Source: Pimelobacter simplex
GTDB lineage: Bacteria; Actinomycetota; Actinomycetes; Propionibacteriales; Nocardioidaceae
Assembly (NCBI RefSeq): GCF_024662235.1
Contig: NZ_CP096276.1
Span: 1,240,001 to 1,304,000, forward strand
Length of the DNA: 64,000 nucleotides
Reading direction: 5' to 3'
Made by a program: the position numbers and the translations under genes. Below are positions 53,929-62,533 of the stretch, piece after piece; the stretch's first letter is position 1, and each line of letters starts with the position of its first letter. A model generated the notes under the pieces. The model ran no database searches. It was not told the origin of the DNA and saw nothing but the letters and a program-made list of their open reading frames with translations.

Positions 53929-55859
53929 CACGCCTCCACCTTCACCATCTGCGACATCCAGAACGCGCCGATCGCCATCCACAGCAGGGCGAACCCGGAG
54001 AGGATCCAGCCGCGCGGGTCGTGGACCAGGGGGTCGAGGAAGCTGCGGTTGAACAAGAACAGGAAGAGCCCGAACGCCGGGGGGAGTGCGCACAGGATGA
54101 CGGCGGACAACCGGCCCTCGGCGGAGAGTGCCCGCACGTGGCGGCGCAGGTACTGGCGCTCCCGCATCGTCCCGGCCACCGTCGTCAGCAGCTCGGCGAG
54201 GTTGCCGCCGACCTGGCGCTGGATCCGGATGGCCATCACGGCCCAGCCGAAGTCCTTGCTCTGGAAGCGGGCGGCGACGCCCTCGAAGGCGTCCTCGATG
54301 GAGACGCCGATCCGGGCCTCGACCAGCACCCGCTTGAACTCCGAGGCGATCGGCTCAGGGCCCTCGCGGACGACGGTGTCGACGGCCTGGGCGAGGGAGA
54401 GGCCGGCGCTGAGGGCGCCGGAAAGGAGTTGGAGGACCTCGGGGAGGGCGTTGTCGAAGGCGCGGCGACGGCGGCCGGCCATCACGCGCAGGTAGACCGG
54501 CGGGATCACGAAGCCGATCACCATGAAGAGCAGCCCGACGAAGATGTTGCCGCGGCCGAGCAGGAGGCCGATCACACCGGCGGCGAGCACGGTGCCGATG
54601 TGGACGAGCAGCCACTCCGAGGGCTTGAACTCGCTGCCGGCGGCGGCGAGGCGGCGGGTCATCCGGTCGTTGAGGGCGCTGTTGTGCTCGAGCACGCTCG
54701 CGGCGGCGGCCTTGGCCTGGTCGAGGACGGGCTCGGAGGGGGCCTTGGCGGCGTGGTGGTCCTCGAGGCCCGTCACCCGCGTGCTGTACGCCGTCACGCG
54801 GTCCGCGATGGTCATCGGGGCCGGGCGGGACGGCACGAGCAGCACGGCGACCGCGAGCAGGCCCAGGGCGAAGACGCCGAGTCCCGCCCAGAGCAGCCAG
54901 CCGGGGGCGACCCAGCCGCGGTCGTCGGTGAGCGTGGGCAGCGGGGCCGGGGCGACGGGGGCGGTGCCGGCGGACTGCACGGGGGCCAGGGCGCGGGCGA
55001 CGAGCGTGCCGGAGCCGGTGGGCAGGGAGACCTCGACGTTGGCGAGCTCGGCGTCGAAGCCGTCGGGCAGGGGAGCGGTGACCAGGACCTGGTCGGCGAG
55101 GGCCTCGGCCTCGGCGGCGAAGGTCTGGGCGAGGGCCGTTCCGGTGGCGGTGATGACCTCGCCCTTGCCGGCGGTGGCGAGGGTGGTCAGCGGGGCGAGC
55201 TGCTTCGCGCCGAGGTCGAGACCGACCGCGTGGACCCGCACGCCGGAGTCCTCGATCGCCGTGGTGGCGGCGTCGAGGGTGGCGGTGCTGCCGGCGTCGG
55301 CGCCGTCGGAGAGCACGAGGAGGGTGCGCTGGCCGTCGTCGCCGGCGGCCTCGGCCGCGGCGATCACGCCGTCGTACAGGAGGGTGTCGCGGTGCAGCGC
55401 GAGCCCGTCGACGACGGCCTGCGCGGCGGCGCGGTCGGTGGTGGGCGCGAGGGCGACCGAGACCAGGCTGTCGAAGGTGACGATGCCGACCGCGACGTCG
55501 TCGGGGACGGCGTCCAGGTAGGTCGTCGCGGCCTCCTTGGCCGCCGCGAACCGGCCCTGGCGCCGCATCGAGTTGCTGGTGTCGATGACGAGGATGGTGG
55601 TGCGCTTGACCACCGAGCCGCTGCTGGTGCCCTCGGCGGTGGCGTCGAGCGCCTGTCCCTCGAGGGTGGCCGTGACGCCGGCGAGGTCCACCTGCACCCC
55701 CGCCGGTACGTCGACCAGGATCCGCAGGCCCTCGCCGGTGGACTCGACGTGGCCGATGGTCGCGTCCTCGGCGTACGCCTGGGCCGGGACCAGGAGCACG
55801 GCGAGCACGGCGACGAGCAGCGCCGCGAAGCGGCGGAGGAAGGCCCGACGCCCGGACAT
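53928..55859 (-). CDS. tadB: VWA domain fused to TadB-type secretion F protein
   Basis: A 643-residue fusion. A signal peptide (about 1-30, ending AYA) leads into an extracytoplasmic domain with a von Willebrand A fold, whose MIDAS motif is DTSNS at 93-97 and which later has LLVLSDGADAGS. A transmembrane helix near 320-343 then connects to a TadB-like cytoplasmic/membrane part with LLSGALSAGLSLAQAVDTVV and RIQRQVGGNLAELLTTVA. Normal TadB proteins lack the VWA part. The outside VWA domain may bind pilin or a surface ligand, which is inference. Confidence 0.88.
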   Translation of the reverse strand: MSGRRAFLRRFAALLVAVLAVLLVPAQAYAEDATIGHVESTGEGLRILVDVPAGVQVDLAGVTATLEGQALDATAEGTSSGSVVKRTTILVIDTSNSMRRQGRFAAAKEAATTYLDAVPDDVAVGIVTFDSLVSVALAPTTDRAAAQAVVDGLALHRDTLLYDGVIAAAEAAGDDGQRTLLVLSDGADAGSTATLDAATTAIEDSGVRVHAVGLDLGAKQLAPLTTLATAGKGEVITATGTALAQTFAAEAEALADQVLVTAPLPDGFDAELANVEVSLPTGSGTLVARALAPVQSAGTAPVAPAPLPTLTDDRGWVAPGWLLWAGLGVFALGLLAVAVLLVPSRPAPMTIADRVTAYSTRVTGLEDHHAAKAPSEPVLDQAKAAAASVLEHNSALNDRMTRRLAAAGSEFKPSEWLLVHIGTVLAAGVIGLLLGRGNIFVGLLFMVIGFVIPPVYLRVMAGRRRRAFDNALPEVLQLLSGALSAGLSLAQAVDTVVREGPEPIASEFKRVLVEARIGVSIEDAFEGVAARFQSKDFGWAVMAIRIQRQVGGNLAELLTTVAGTMRERQYLRRHVRALSAEGRLSAVILCALPPAFGLFLFLFNRSFLDPLVHDPRGWILSGFALLWMAIGAFWMSQMVKVEA

Positions 55860-57415
55860 CAGAGGCGTTCCGTCCGGAAGATCGTCGGGTCGACCGCGAC
55901 GTTGGCGTAGGCGAGCTTCTCCAGGAACTTCGGCCGCAGGCCGGTCGAGCGCAGCCGGCCGAGGATGCGGCCGTTCTCGTCGAAACCGGCGGAGTTGTCG
56001 AAGACGAAGATGTCCTGGAGGGTGATGATGTCGCCCTCCATCCGCTCCACCTCGGTGATGTGGGTGATCCGGCGCGAGCCGTCCTTGAAGCGCGTCTGGT
56101 GCACGATCAGGTCGACCGCGGAGGCGACCTGCTCACGGATCGCGCGGATCGGCAGCTCCATGCCGGCCATCAGCACCATCGTCTCCATGCGGGAGAGCGT
56201 GTCGCGGGGGCCGTTGGAGTGCAGGGTGCAGATCGAGCCGTCGTGGCCGGTGTTCATGGCCTGGAGCATGTCGAGCGCGGAGGCGTCGCGGACCTCGCCG
56301 ACGACGATGCGGTCGGGGCGCATGCGCAGGCAGTTGCGGACCAGGTCGCGGATGGTGACCGCGCCTTTGCCCTCGATGTTGGCGGGCCGCGACTCCAGGC
56401 GGACGACGTGGTCCTGCTTGAGCTGGAGCTCGGCGGCGTCCTCGATGGTGACGATCCGCTCGTCGCGCGGGATGAACGACGAGAGCACGTTGAGCGTCGT
56501 GGTCTTTCCGGCGCCGGTACCGCCGGAGACGATCACGTTGAGGCGGCCGCGCACGCAGGCGTCGAGGAAGTCGGCGGTCTGGGGCGTCAGCGACCCGAAG
56601 TTGATCAGGTCCTGCACGGTGAGCGGGTCGGTCGAGAACTTCCGGATCGTCAGCGCGGAGCCGTCGATCGAGAGCGGCGGGATGATCGCGTTGACCCGGC
56701 TGCCGTCGGGGAGGCGGGCGTCGACCATGGGGGAGGACTCGTCGACGCGGCGGCCGATGCGGGAGACGATCTTGTCGATCGTGCGGCGCAGGTGAGACTC
56801 GTCGGCGAAGTGCGCCTCGGCCTTGACGAGGCGGCCGTCGCGCTCCAGCCAGACGTCGTCGTGGCCGTTGACCATGACCTCGGAGACCTCGGGGTCGCGC
56901 AGGTAGGGGTCGATCGGGCCGTAGCCGAGGATGTCGTCGGTGATCTCCTGGGTGACCCGGGCGCGATCGGCCGCGCTGAGCGGCCGGTCCTGGGCGCCGA
57001 GGACCTCGGAGAGCACCGAGCGGACCGTCTGGTCGAGCTCGTCCTGGTCCATCTCGGCGTCGTAGAGGTGCGGGCCGAGCTGCTTGATGAGCTCGCCGTG
57101 CACGCTGGCCTTGAGGTCCTCGAGCCGGTCGAGGTCGTTGCCGGCGAGGCGGCGTCCGGGGCGGTGGTCACCGGCCGCCGCGGCGGCGCGCGAGGACAGC
57201 GGACCCGGGCCCGGTGCGGCGCTCGCCTCGGCGGGTGCGGGAGCCGGCGCCTGAGCGGCCGGTACGACGGGCGCCGGCGCGGCAGGCGCGGGCGCGTTGG
57301 CGGCGTCGACGACATCGGCGAGCAGGGCCGCGTCGGCGGCGGGCGTGGCGGCGTGCTTGCCCTGGGCGGCGGCCTCGCGGCGAGCCGCGGCGAGGCGGTC
57401 GGAGAGGCTGGACAT
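55859..57415 (-). CDS. tadA: Tad/CpaF secretion ATPase
   Basis: The 518-residue hexameric ATPase that drives Flp pilus assembly. An Ala/Pro-rich linker (about 38-72) comes first. GYGPIDPYLRDPEVSEVMVNG opens the N-domain; Walker A is GGTGAGKTT at 298-306, followed by the Asp box (IEDAAELQL), Walker B (IVVGEVRDASALDML) and the His box (TGHDGSICTLHSN). ATG 57415 has AAGGAG 7 nt upstream. Shares one base with the next gene. Confidence 0.94.
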   Translation of the reverse strand: MSSLSDRLAAARREAAAQGKHAATPAADAALLADVVDAANAPAPAAPAPVVPAAQAPAPAPAEASAAPGPGPLSSRAAAAAGDHRPGRRLAGNDLDRLEDLKASVHGELIKQLGPHLYDAEMDQDELDQTVRSVLSEVLGAQDRPLSAADRARVTQEITDDILGYGPIDPYLRDPEVSEVMVNGHDDVWLERDGRLVKAEAHFADESHLRRTIDKIVSRIGRRVDESSPMVDARLPDGSRVNAIIPPLSIDGSALTIRKFSTDPLTVQDLINFGSLTPQTADFLDACVRGRLNVIVSGGTGAGKTTTLNVLSSFIPRDERIVTIEDAAELQLKQDHVVRLESRPANIEGKGAVTIRDLVRNCLRMRPDRIVVGEVRDASALDMLQAMNTGHDGSICTLHSNGPRDTLSRMETMVLMAGMELPIRAIREQVASAVDLIVHQTRFKDGSRRITHITEVERMEGDIITLQDIFVFDNSAGFDENGRILGRLRSTGLRPKFLEKLAYANVAVDPTIFRTERL

Positions 57416-57417
57416 GC

Positions 57418-58638
57418 TCAGCTCCTTCCGCGGCGGAACAGGCCGCGCGAGCGGGGCTGCTCGGCCTGGGTCGCTGCTGTCGGCACCGGTACGGCGACCG
57501 GCTCGCCCGTCACCGAGGAGGCGAGGTGGGCATAGGCCTGGCTCGCCGGGTGGCCCGGCTTGTGGGACACGATCGGGGTGCCGGCGTTGGTGGCGGCGGC
57601 GATGTCGACGGCCGTGGCGACCTGGGCGGTCACCGGCATGTTGAGGATGCTCTCGACCTTCTCGACGCTGATGCCGACGAGCTCGTCGGCCCGGTTGAGC
57701 AGCAGGTGCCGGTGGCCGCGGGCGATGCTCAGCATGTCCATGGTCTCGAGCGCGACCTTGACGTTCTTGAGCGTCGGTACGTCGAGCGTGGCGACGATGA
57801 CGCACTCGTCGGTCTCGTCGAGGGCGGTGAGCGTCGCGTCGTCGAAGGACGGCGAGGTGTCGACCACGATGTAGTCGAAGCCGTCGCGCAGGGCCCGCAG
57901 GATGCGGGAGATGAGCAGCGGCGTGACCCGCTCGCGCACGTCGGGGTGGGCCGGCGCGGCGAGCACGGTGAGCGAGTCCTCGTGCCGGGTGAGGAGACCC
58001 TCGAGCATCGAGAGGTCGATGGAGTCCTCGGACCCGACGGCCTGCTCGATGGAGTGGGTCGGGAAGAGCTGCATGGTGATCGCGACGTCGCCGAAGGCGA
58101 GGTCGAGGTCGACCAGGCAGACCTTGCGCGCCCCGCGGTCGGTGAGCGCGAGCGCCAGGTTGACCGACGAGGTGGTCTTGCCGACGCCGCCCTTGGGGGA
58201 GAACACGGTGACCACGCGACCGAGCTGGCGGGCGCCGCCGGGCCCGCGCAGGGCCTGGAAGAGCTGGTGGGCGCGCTCGACGGCGCTGGTGAGCGCCTTC
58301 TCGTCACCGCCCGCGACGACGACGTCGCGCACGCCGGCGTGCATGGACTTGGTCAGCACGTCGGTGTCGAACTGGTCGCGGACCAGGACGACGCTGACGG
58401 TGGGCCGCTTGATGCGGAGCTCCTCGGCCGCGGCCAGCGCCGACGGGAGGTCGACGGAGGGGCCGAGGACGACGACGTACTCGTCCGCGTGCTGGTCGAG
58501 CCACGCCTGGCCCCGCTCGGTCGTGGCGACCGCGTGGGAGCCGGTGGGCATCGCCCGGAGCAGGCTCTCGACGAGCGACGGATCCTGTTCGACTAGATGT
58601 GATGCCCAGGCACGTTGGTCGAGAACGTGTGACGACAC
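57418..58638 (-). CDS. cpaE: CpaE/TadZ-like ATPase, 5' end replaced by IS sequence
   Basis: A 406-residue MinD-family ATPase that localises Tad machinery. A receiver-like N-domain (about 40-125) precedes the deviant Walker A SPKGGVGKTTSS (about 147) and VVDTSPSFDDATLTALDE. An IS481 element cuts the gene. The first 13 codons from GTG 58638 are IS sequence, and codon 14 spans the junction before LVEQDPSLVE. The native start, ATG at 59731-59729 beyond the IS, would read MPVLVEQDPS. The frame is still open, but no ribosome site precedes GTG 58638, so expression is uncertain. Confidence 0.85.
   Translation of the reverse strand: MSSHVLDQRAWASHLVEQDPSLVESLLRAMPTGSHAVATTERGQAWLDQHADEYVVVLGPSVDLPSALAAAEELRIKRPTVSVVLVRDQFDTDVLTKSMHAGVRDVVVAGGDEKALTSAVERAHQLFQALRGPGGARQLGRVVTVFSPKGGVGKTTSSVNLALALTDRGARKVCLVDLDLAFGDVAITMQLFPTHSIEQAVGSEDSIDLSMLEGLLTRHEDSLTVLAAPAHPDVRERVTPLLISRILRALRDGFDYIVVDTSPSFDDATLTALDETDECVIVATLDVPTLKNVKVALETMDMLSIARGHRHLLLNRADELVGISVEKVESILNMPVTAQVATAVDIAAATNAGTPIVSHKPGHPASQAYAHLASSVTGEPVAVPVPTAATQAEQPRSRGLFRRGRS
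58592..58597. repeat. Target-site duplication ACTAGA, left copy
   Basis: Identical to 59718-59723. It fits the NCTAGN target rule known for IS481. Confidence 0.9.
58598..58617 (+). repeat. Left terminal inverted repeat of the IS
   Basis: TGTGATGCCCAGGCACGTTG; 18 of 20 positions match the reverse complement of the right end. Confidence 0.88.
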
Positions 58639-58720
58639 GATCTGATGTCGTAGATGGGTGAAGGCCTCCCGATGTGGAGTGGAGCTGTCTAAGGAACCGC
58701 TTCACACCCAGGAGGCCTTC

Positions 58721-59722
58721 GTGTCCCACGCTACCCATGCAAACGCTGCTCTGACCCCGCGCGCCCGGCTCAAGCTGGCGCGTCTGATCGTCGATCACGG
58801 CTGGAAACCGGCTCGAGCCGCGGAGCGCTACGACGTGTCGTGGCGGACCGCGAAGAAGTGGGCTGACCGCTACCAGGCCGAGGGGCCAGCGGGGATGGTG
58901 GACCGGTCCTCGGCGCCGCGCCAGCAGCCGAACCGGACTCCCGCGCCGGTGGTGCGGAAGATCGTCCACCTGCGGTGGAAGCAGCGGCTGGGTCCGGTCG
59001 AGATCGGCGACCGGCTCGGCATGCCGTCCTCGACCGTGTACGCGGTGCTGGTCCGCTGCCGGCTCAACCGGCTCACGCACATCGACCGCACCACTGGGGA
59101 GCCCGTCCGCCGCTACGAACACGAAAAGCCAGGCGACCTGATCCACGTCGACGTCAAGAAGCTCGGCCGGGTGCCCGACGGCGGCGGCTGGCGCTACGTC
59201 GGCCGCAAGCAGGGCAACCGGAACCGGGCGGCGACGCCCGACCTTCCCCGCAACAGGTGGCGCAATCCGCTGACTGGGACCTGCTACCTGCACACCGTCA
59301 TCGACGACCACTCACGAGTCGCGTACGTGGAGGCCCACAACGATGAGACCAAGGAAACCGCAGCGGCCGTGCTGCGCAACGCGGTCGCCTGGTTTGCCGA
59401 CCGGGGCGTGACCGTCCAGCGGGTGATCAGCGACAACGGCAGCTGCTACAAGTCGAACCTCTGGAAGCAGACCTGTAGCGACCTGGGCATCACACCGAAG
59501 AAGACCAGGCCCTACCGACCGCAGACCAACGGCAAGATCGAGCGCTTCCACCGCACCCTCGCCGAGGGGTGGGCGTTCAAGAAGTTCTACAACTCCGAGT
59601 CAGCCCGACTCGCGGCTCTGCCAGCATGGGTCCACGAGTACAACCACCACCGGCCCCACTCAGCAATCGGGAAGGCCACACCCATCACCAGGTTGGACAA
59701 CCTGGCTGGGCATCACAACTAG
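58721..59722 (+). CDS. IS481-family transposase
   Basis: A 333-residue DDE enzyme. The N-terminus has a helix-turn-helix (PARAAERYDVSWRTAKKWADRY). The rve core has Asp in LIHVDVKKLG, Asp in VISDNGSCY and Glu in TNGKIERFHRTL, then the usual YNHHRPHSAIG. GTG 58721 has AGGAGG 5 nt upstream; a longer frame begins at 58658. The last codon and the TAG stop use bases of the ACTAGA target copy (59718-59722), so the gene ends outside the IS. Confidence 0.93.
   Translation: MSHATHANAALTPRARLKLARLIVDHGWKPARAAERYDVSWRTAKKWADRYQAEGPAGMVDRSSAPRQQPNRTPAPVVRKIVHLRWKQRLGPVEIGDRLGMPSSTVYAVLVRCRLNRLTHIDRTTGEPVRRYEHEKPGDLIHVDVKKLGRVPDGGGWRYVGRKQGNRNRAATPDLPRNRWRNPLTGTCYLHTVIDDHSRVAYVEAHNDETKETAAAVLRNAVAWFADRGVTVQRVISDNGSCYKSNLWKQTCSDLGITPKKTRPYRPQTNGKIERFHRTLAEGWAFKKFYNSESARLAALPAWVHEYNHHRPHSAIGKATPITRLDNLAGHHN
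59698..59717 (-). repeat. Right terminal inverted repeat of the IS
   Basis: Its reverse complement is TGTGATGCCCAGCCAGGTTG, differing from the left repeat at two positions. Confidence 0.88.
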
Positions 59723-59723
59723 A
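59718..59723. repeat. Target-site duplication ACTAGA, right copy
   Basis: Second copy of the 6-bp duplication. It carries the stop codon of the transposase. Confidence 0.9.
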
Positions 59724-59731
59724 ACCGGCAT
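59718..59731 (-). pseudogene. Native 5' end of cpaE, cut off by the IS
   Basis: The minus strand reads ATGCCGGTTCTAGT, giving M-P-V-L then the IS. Removing the IS and one target copy restores MPVLVEQDPS in frame with the downstream gene. GAGGA lies just before the ATG, and the start is 7 bp after the stop of the CpaB-like gene, so this was the normal translation start. Confidence 0.85.
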
Positions 59732-59738
59732 GACGTCC

Positions 59739-60470
59739 TCACTGAGCGTTGCGGATGGTGGTGCAGACGTTGTTGCCCTTGTCGACCTCGACCTGGCTCT
59801 CCTTGTTCAGGAGGGCCACCGAGAGCTTGCCGCGCTCGCGCCCGTCCTGCAGCCACTCGAACTGCTGCTGGGTGACGGCGAGGTGCAGGGCCGGAGCGCC
59901 GCCCTCGGCGGGAGCGCCGTCCTCGGTCGCGACGGTGGTCGTGGTCTGCGCACCCTTGGAGAGCACGGTGACCCGGTCGATGAGCAGGCAGGTCGGCGTG
60001 CCGGGGTTGACGGTGAGGAACACCGCGAGCTGCGAGCCGGGCTCGATGAACGAGCCGACCGGCAGGTCGAAGGACTCCGGCTTGGCGATGAGACCGGTCG
60101 GCAGCGGCAGCGAGGCCACTTCGACGGGGTCGCCGACGCCGCCGAACTTGGTGGAGAGCAGCTGCTCGCCGGCGTAGAGCGTGGTCAGCGCGACCTTGTC
60201 GTCGATGTCGCCGAGGTCGCTCTGGCGCAGGGCGTTCTCGAGGACCTGGCCCTCGGGGACCTGGGTCTCGGCGAGCTTGCCGGTGTCGAGCGCCGACTTG
60301 ATGCTCTCGCCGGGCAGCACGGTCTTGCCCGCGGCCACGGTGACGACGCTCGTGGTCTGGTACTTCTCGGCGGCGCGCGTCTCGGCGCCCCGAGCGAAGA
60401 CGAAGACGAGCCCGACCCCGAGCGCGGCGATCACCGCGGCGACGACGAGCAACAACCTACGACGATCCAC
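59739..60470 (-). CDS. cpaB: CpaB/RcpC-like Flp pilus assembly protein
   Basis: A 243-residue protein with an N-terminal membrane helix (LLLVVAAVIAALGVGLVFVF). A SAF-like domain follows (VTVAAGKTVLPGESIKSAL, VPEGQVLENALRQSDLGDIDDKVALTTLYAGEQLL) and then a periplasm-side beta domain. CpaB is the first gene of the tad operon here. GTG 60470 has GGAGGG 8 nt upstream; an earlier in-frame start at 60518 is less likely. All downstream tad genes lie behind the IS. Confidence 0.85.
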   Translation of the reverse strand: MDRRRLLLVVAAVIAALGVGLVFVFARGAETRAAEKYQTTSVVTVAAGKTVLPGESIKSALDTGKLAETQVPEGQVLENALRQSDLGDIDDKVALTTLYAGEQLLSTKFGGVGDPVEVASLPLPTGLIAKPESFDLPVGSFIEPGSQLAVFLTVNPGTPTCLLIDRVTVLSKGAQTTTTVATEDGAPAEGGAPALHLAVTQQQFEWLQDGRERGKLSVALLNKESQVEVDKGNNVCTTIRNAQ

Positions 60471-60721
60471 TTCAGAGCCCTCCCGCTCCCCATGGCTGCC
60501 GTCCGCCCCTCCCGGCACGTTCGGTCAGCGACTCCACTGAAGCAAAGTCATTTCCGCCCGCAACCCTCCCCGGCTGCGGCGCAGGCCGAGGCTAGCGCGT
60601 CCGGCGGCGAGTGTGGCGAAAATCGCGGAATCCCCAGATTTGATGACCGATCGCGGGTTGCGGGTGGCCCGACCGGGCTATGCCGCGGTCGTGGCCAGGG
60701 AGGTCAGGGAGGTCGGGGAGG
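60471..60721. other. 251-bp gap holding the tad operon promoter
   Basis: No gene or hairpin of note. It contains an AT-richer patch (about 60627-60655). The cpaB promoter should lie here, but no convincing -10/-35 pair was found. Confidence 0.35.
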
Positions 60722-62512
60722 TCAGGAGTAGAGCGCCGCGATCTCGTCGCGGCACTCGCGCATGACCACGTTGCGCTTGAGCTTGAGGCTCGGCGTCACC
60801 TGGCCGGCCTCCTCGGTCCAGTCGATCGGCAGGATCGTGAACTTGCGGATCGACTCGGCCTTGGACACCGCCTTGTTGGCCTCGTCGACGGCGGCCTGGA
60901 TCTCGGCGCGCAGGTCCTCGTCGTCGACCAGGTCGGCGATCTTGCCGGACTTGCCGTGGTGCTCGGCCCAGGCCGGGAAGGCCTCCTCGTCGATCGTGAC
61001 GAGCGCGCCGATGAACGGCTGCCCGTCGCCGACGACCAGGCACTGGCTGACCAGGGCGGACGCGCGGACGCGGTCCTCGAGGACGGCGGGTGCGACGTTC
61101 TTGCCGCCCGCGGTCACCAGGATCTCCTTCTTGCGCCCGGTGATCCGGACGAATCCCTCGTCGTCGACCTCGCCGACGTCGCCGGTGTGGAACCAGCCGC
61201 CCTCGTCGAGCGCCTCGGCGGTCGCGGCGGGGTTGTTCCAGTAGCCGGTGAAGACCTGGCCGCCGCGGAAGAGCAGCTCGCCGTCGTCCGCGATCCGTAC
61301 GGCGGTCCCGGGCAGCGGCCGCCCGACGGTGCCGACCTTCTGGGCGTCGGGGAGGTTGACCGTCAGCGCCGCGGTGGTCTCGGTCAGGCCGTAGCCCTCG
61401 AGCACGGTGACGCCGATGCCCCGGTAGAAGTGGCCGAGCCGCTCACCGAGCGGGGCGCCGCCGGAGACGGCGAACTCGCAGTTGCCGCCCAGCGCGGTGC
61501 GGAGCTTGCCGTAGACCAGGCGTCCGAAGAGCGCGTGCTGGGTGCGGACCCGCAGCGGCACCCGGCCACCGTCGAGCGCGCGGGAGTAGGCGATGGCGGT
61601 CTCGGCGGCGCGGTCGAAGATCTTGCCCTTGCCGTCGGCGGTCGCCTTCTGCGAGGCGGTGTTGAAGACCTTCTCGAAGACGCGGGGGACCGCGAGGATG
61701 AAGGTCGGCCGGAACGTGGCGAGCTGGGGGAGCAGGTTCTTGATGTCGGCGCTGTGGCCCAGCCGGGTGCGCGACTTGATGCAGCCGACCTGGATGATCC
61801 GCGCGAACACGTGCGCCAGCGGCAGGAACAGCAGCGTGGAGGCGCCCTCGGTGTCGAAGAGCCGCTCCAGCTCGTCGACCGCGACGACCAGCTCGGTCTG
61901 GAAGTTGTCGTGGGTGAGCATGCAGCCCTTGGGCCGCCCGGTCGTGCCCGAGGTGTAGATCAGCGTGGCGAGACCCTCGGGCCCGACCGACGTACGACGC
62001 TCCTCGAGGTCGGCGTCCGCGACCCCGGAGCCGGCGGTGGTCAGGGCGGCGACGGCGCCGTCCTCGATCACCCAGACGTGCTCCAGGGCGGTCAGTCCGG
62101 CCCGCAGGGGCTCGATCCGGGCCAGGCGGGTGGCGTCCTCGCAGACGACGGCGCGGGCGCCGGAGTCGGACAGGATCCACTGGATCTGCTCCTCCGAGGA
62201 GGACTCGTAGATCGGCACGGTGGCGGCCCCGGCGAACCAGATCGCGTAGTCGAGCAGCGTCCACTCGTAGCGGGTCCGCGAGATCAGGGCGACCCGGTCG
62301 CCGGGCGCGATGCCGGAGGCGATGAGGCCCTTGGCGACGGCGCTCACCTCGTCGAGGAAGGTGGCGCAGGTGACGTCCTCCCAGTCCCCGCCGGCCGTGG
62401 CCCGGCTGAACTGCACGCTCTGCGGCGCCTCGGCCGCGTTGCGGATCACGTCATCGGTCAGGTTGCCGGTCGTGGGGATCGACACGGTCTGCGGGGTGGA
62501 GTACTCGCGCAC
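60722..62512 (-). CDS. Long-chain fatty-acid-CoA ligase (FadD15-like)
   Basis: A 596-residue adenylate-forming enzyme. The P-loop YTSGTTGRPKG (about 190), the VLEGYGLTETTAA motif (about 380), GWFHTGDVGEVDDEGFVRITGRKKE (about 430-455) and the C-terminal Lys region SLKLKRN are present. It activates fatty acids with ATP and CoA. Homology and neighbours (SRPBCC, ArsA-like) match the FadD15 locus of mycobacteria as I recall it. GTG 62512 follows TAACCT by 6 nt. Confidence 0.92.
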   Translation of the reverse strand: MREYSTPQTVSIPTTGNLTDDVIRNAAEAPQSVQFSRATAGGDWEDVTCATFLDEVSAVAKGLIASGIAPGDRVALISRTRYEWTLLDYAIWFAGAATVPIYESSSEEQIQWILSDSGARAVVCEDATRLARIEPLRAGLTALEHVWVIEDGAVAALTTAGSGVADADLEERRTSVGPEGLATLIYTSGTTGRPKGCMLTHDNFQTELVVAVDELERLFDTEGASTLLFLPLAHVFARIIQVGCIKSRTRLGHSADIKNLLPQLATFRPTFILAVPRVFEKVFNTASQKATADGKGKIFDRAAETAIAYSRALDGGRVPLRVRTQHALFGRLVYGKLRTALGGNCEFAVSGGAPLGERLGHFYRGIGVTVLEGYGLTETTAALTVNLPDAQKVGTVGRPLPGTAVRIADDGELLFRGGQVFTGYWNNPAATAEALDEGGWFHTGDVGEVDDEGFVRITGRKKEILVTAGGKNVAPAVLEDRVRASALVSQCLVVGDGQPFIGALVTIDEEAFPAWAEHHGKSGKIADLVDDEDLRAEIQAAVDEANKAVSKAESIRKFTILPIDWTEEAGQVTPSLKLKRNVVMRECRDEIAALYS

Positions 62513-62518
62513 GGTCGC

Positions 62519-62524
62519 AGGTTA
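62519..62524 (-). promoter_or_regulatory. -10 hexamer TAACCT, leaderless acyl-CoA ligase
   Basis: TAACCT, 6 nt, GTG 62512. It lies 10 bp from a long inverted repeat. Confidence 0.5.
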
Positions 62525-62533
62525 CCGCCGAGT

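Larger units (their letters stand above)
58598..59717 (+). mobile_element. IS481-family insertion sequence, intact, 1,120 bp
   Basis: It is bounded by inverted repeats starting TGTGATGCCCAG and by 6-bp ACTAGA duplications, with one transposase gene filling most of the length. It is inserted four codons into the cpaE-like gene, transposase opposite to the tad operon. The exact duplications and full-length transposase point to recent insertion. It is the only complete IS in the window. Confidence 0.93.

Noticed and set aside
55965..57535. Plus-strand frames opposite tadA and cpaE
   Set aside because: Shadows of strongly supported Walker ATPases on the minus strand.
58658..58720. Upstream extension of the IS481 transposase
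   Set aside because: The GTG at 58721 has an AGGAGG site; the 21 extra residues lie over the promoter region of the IS and do not look like family sequence.
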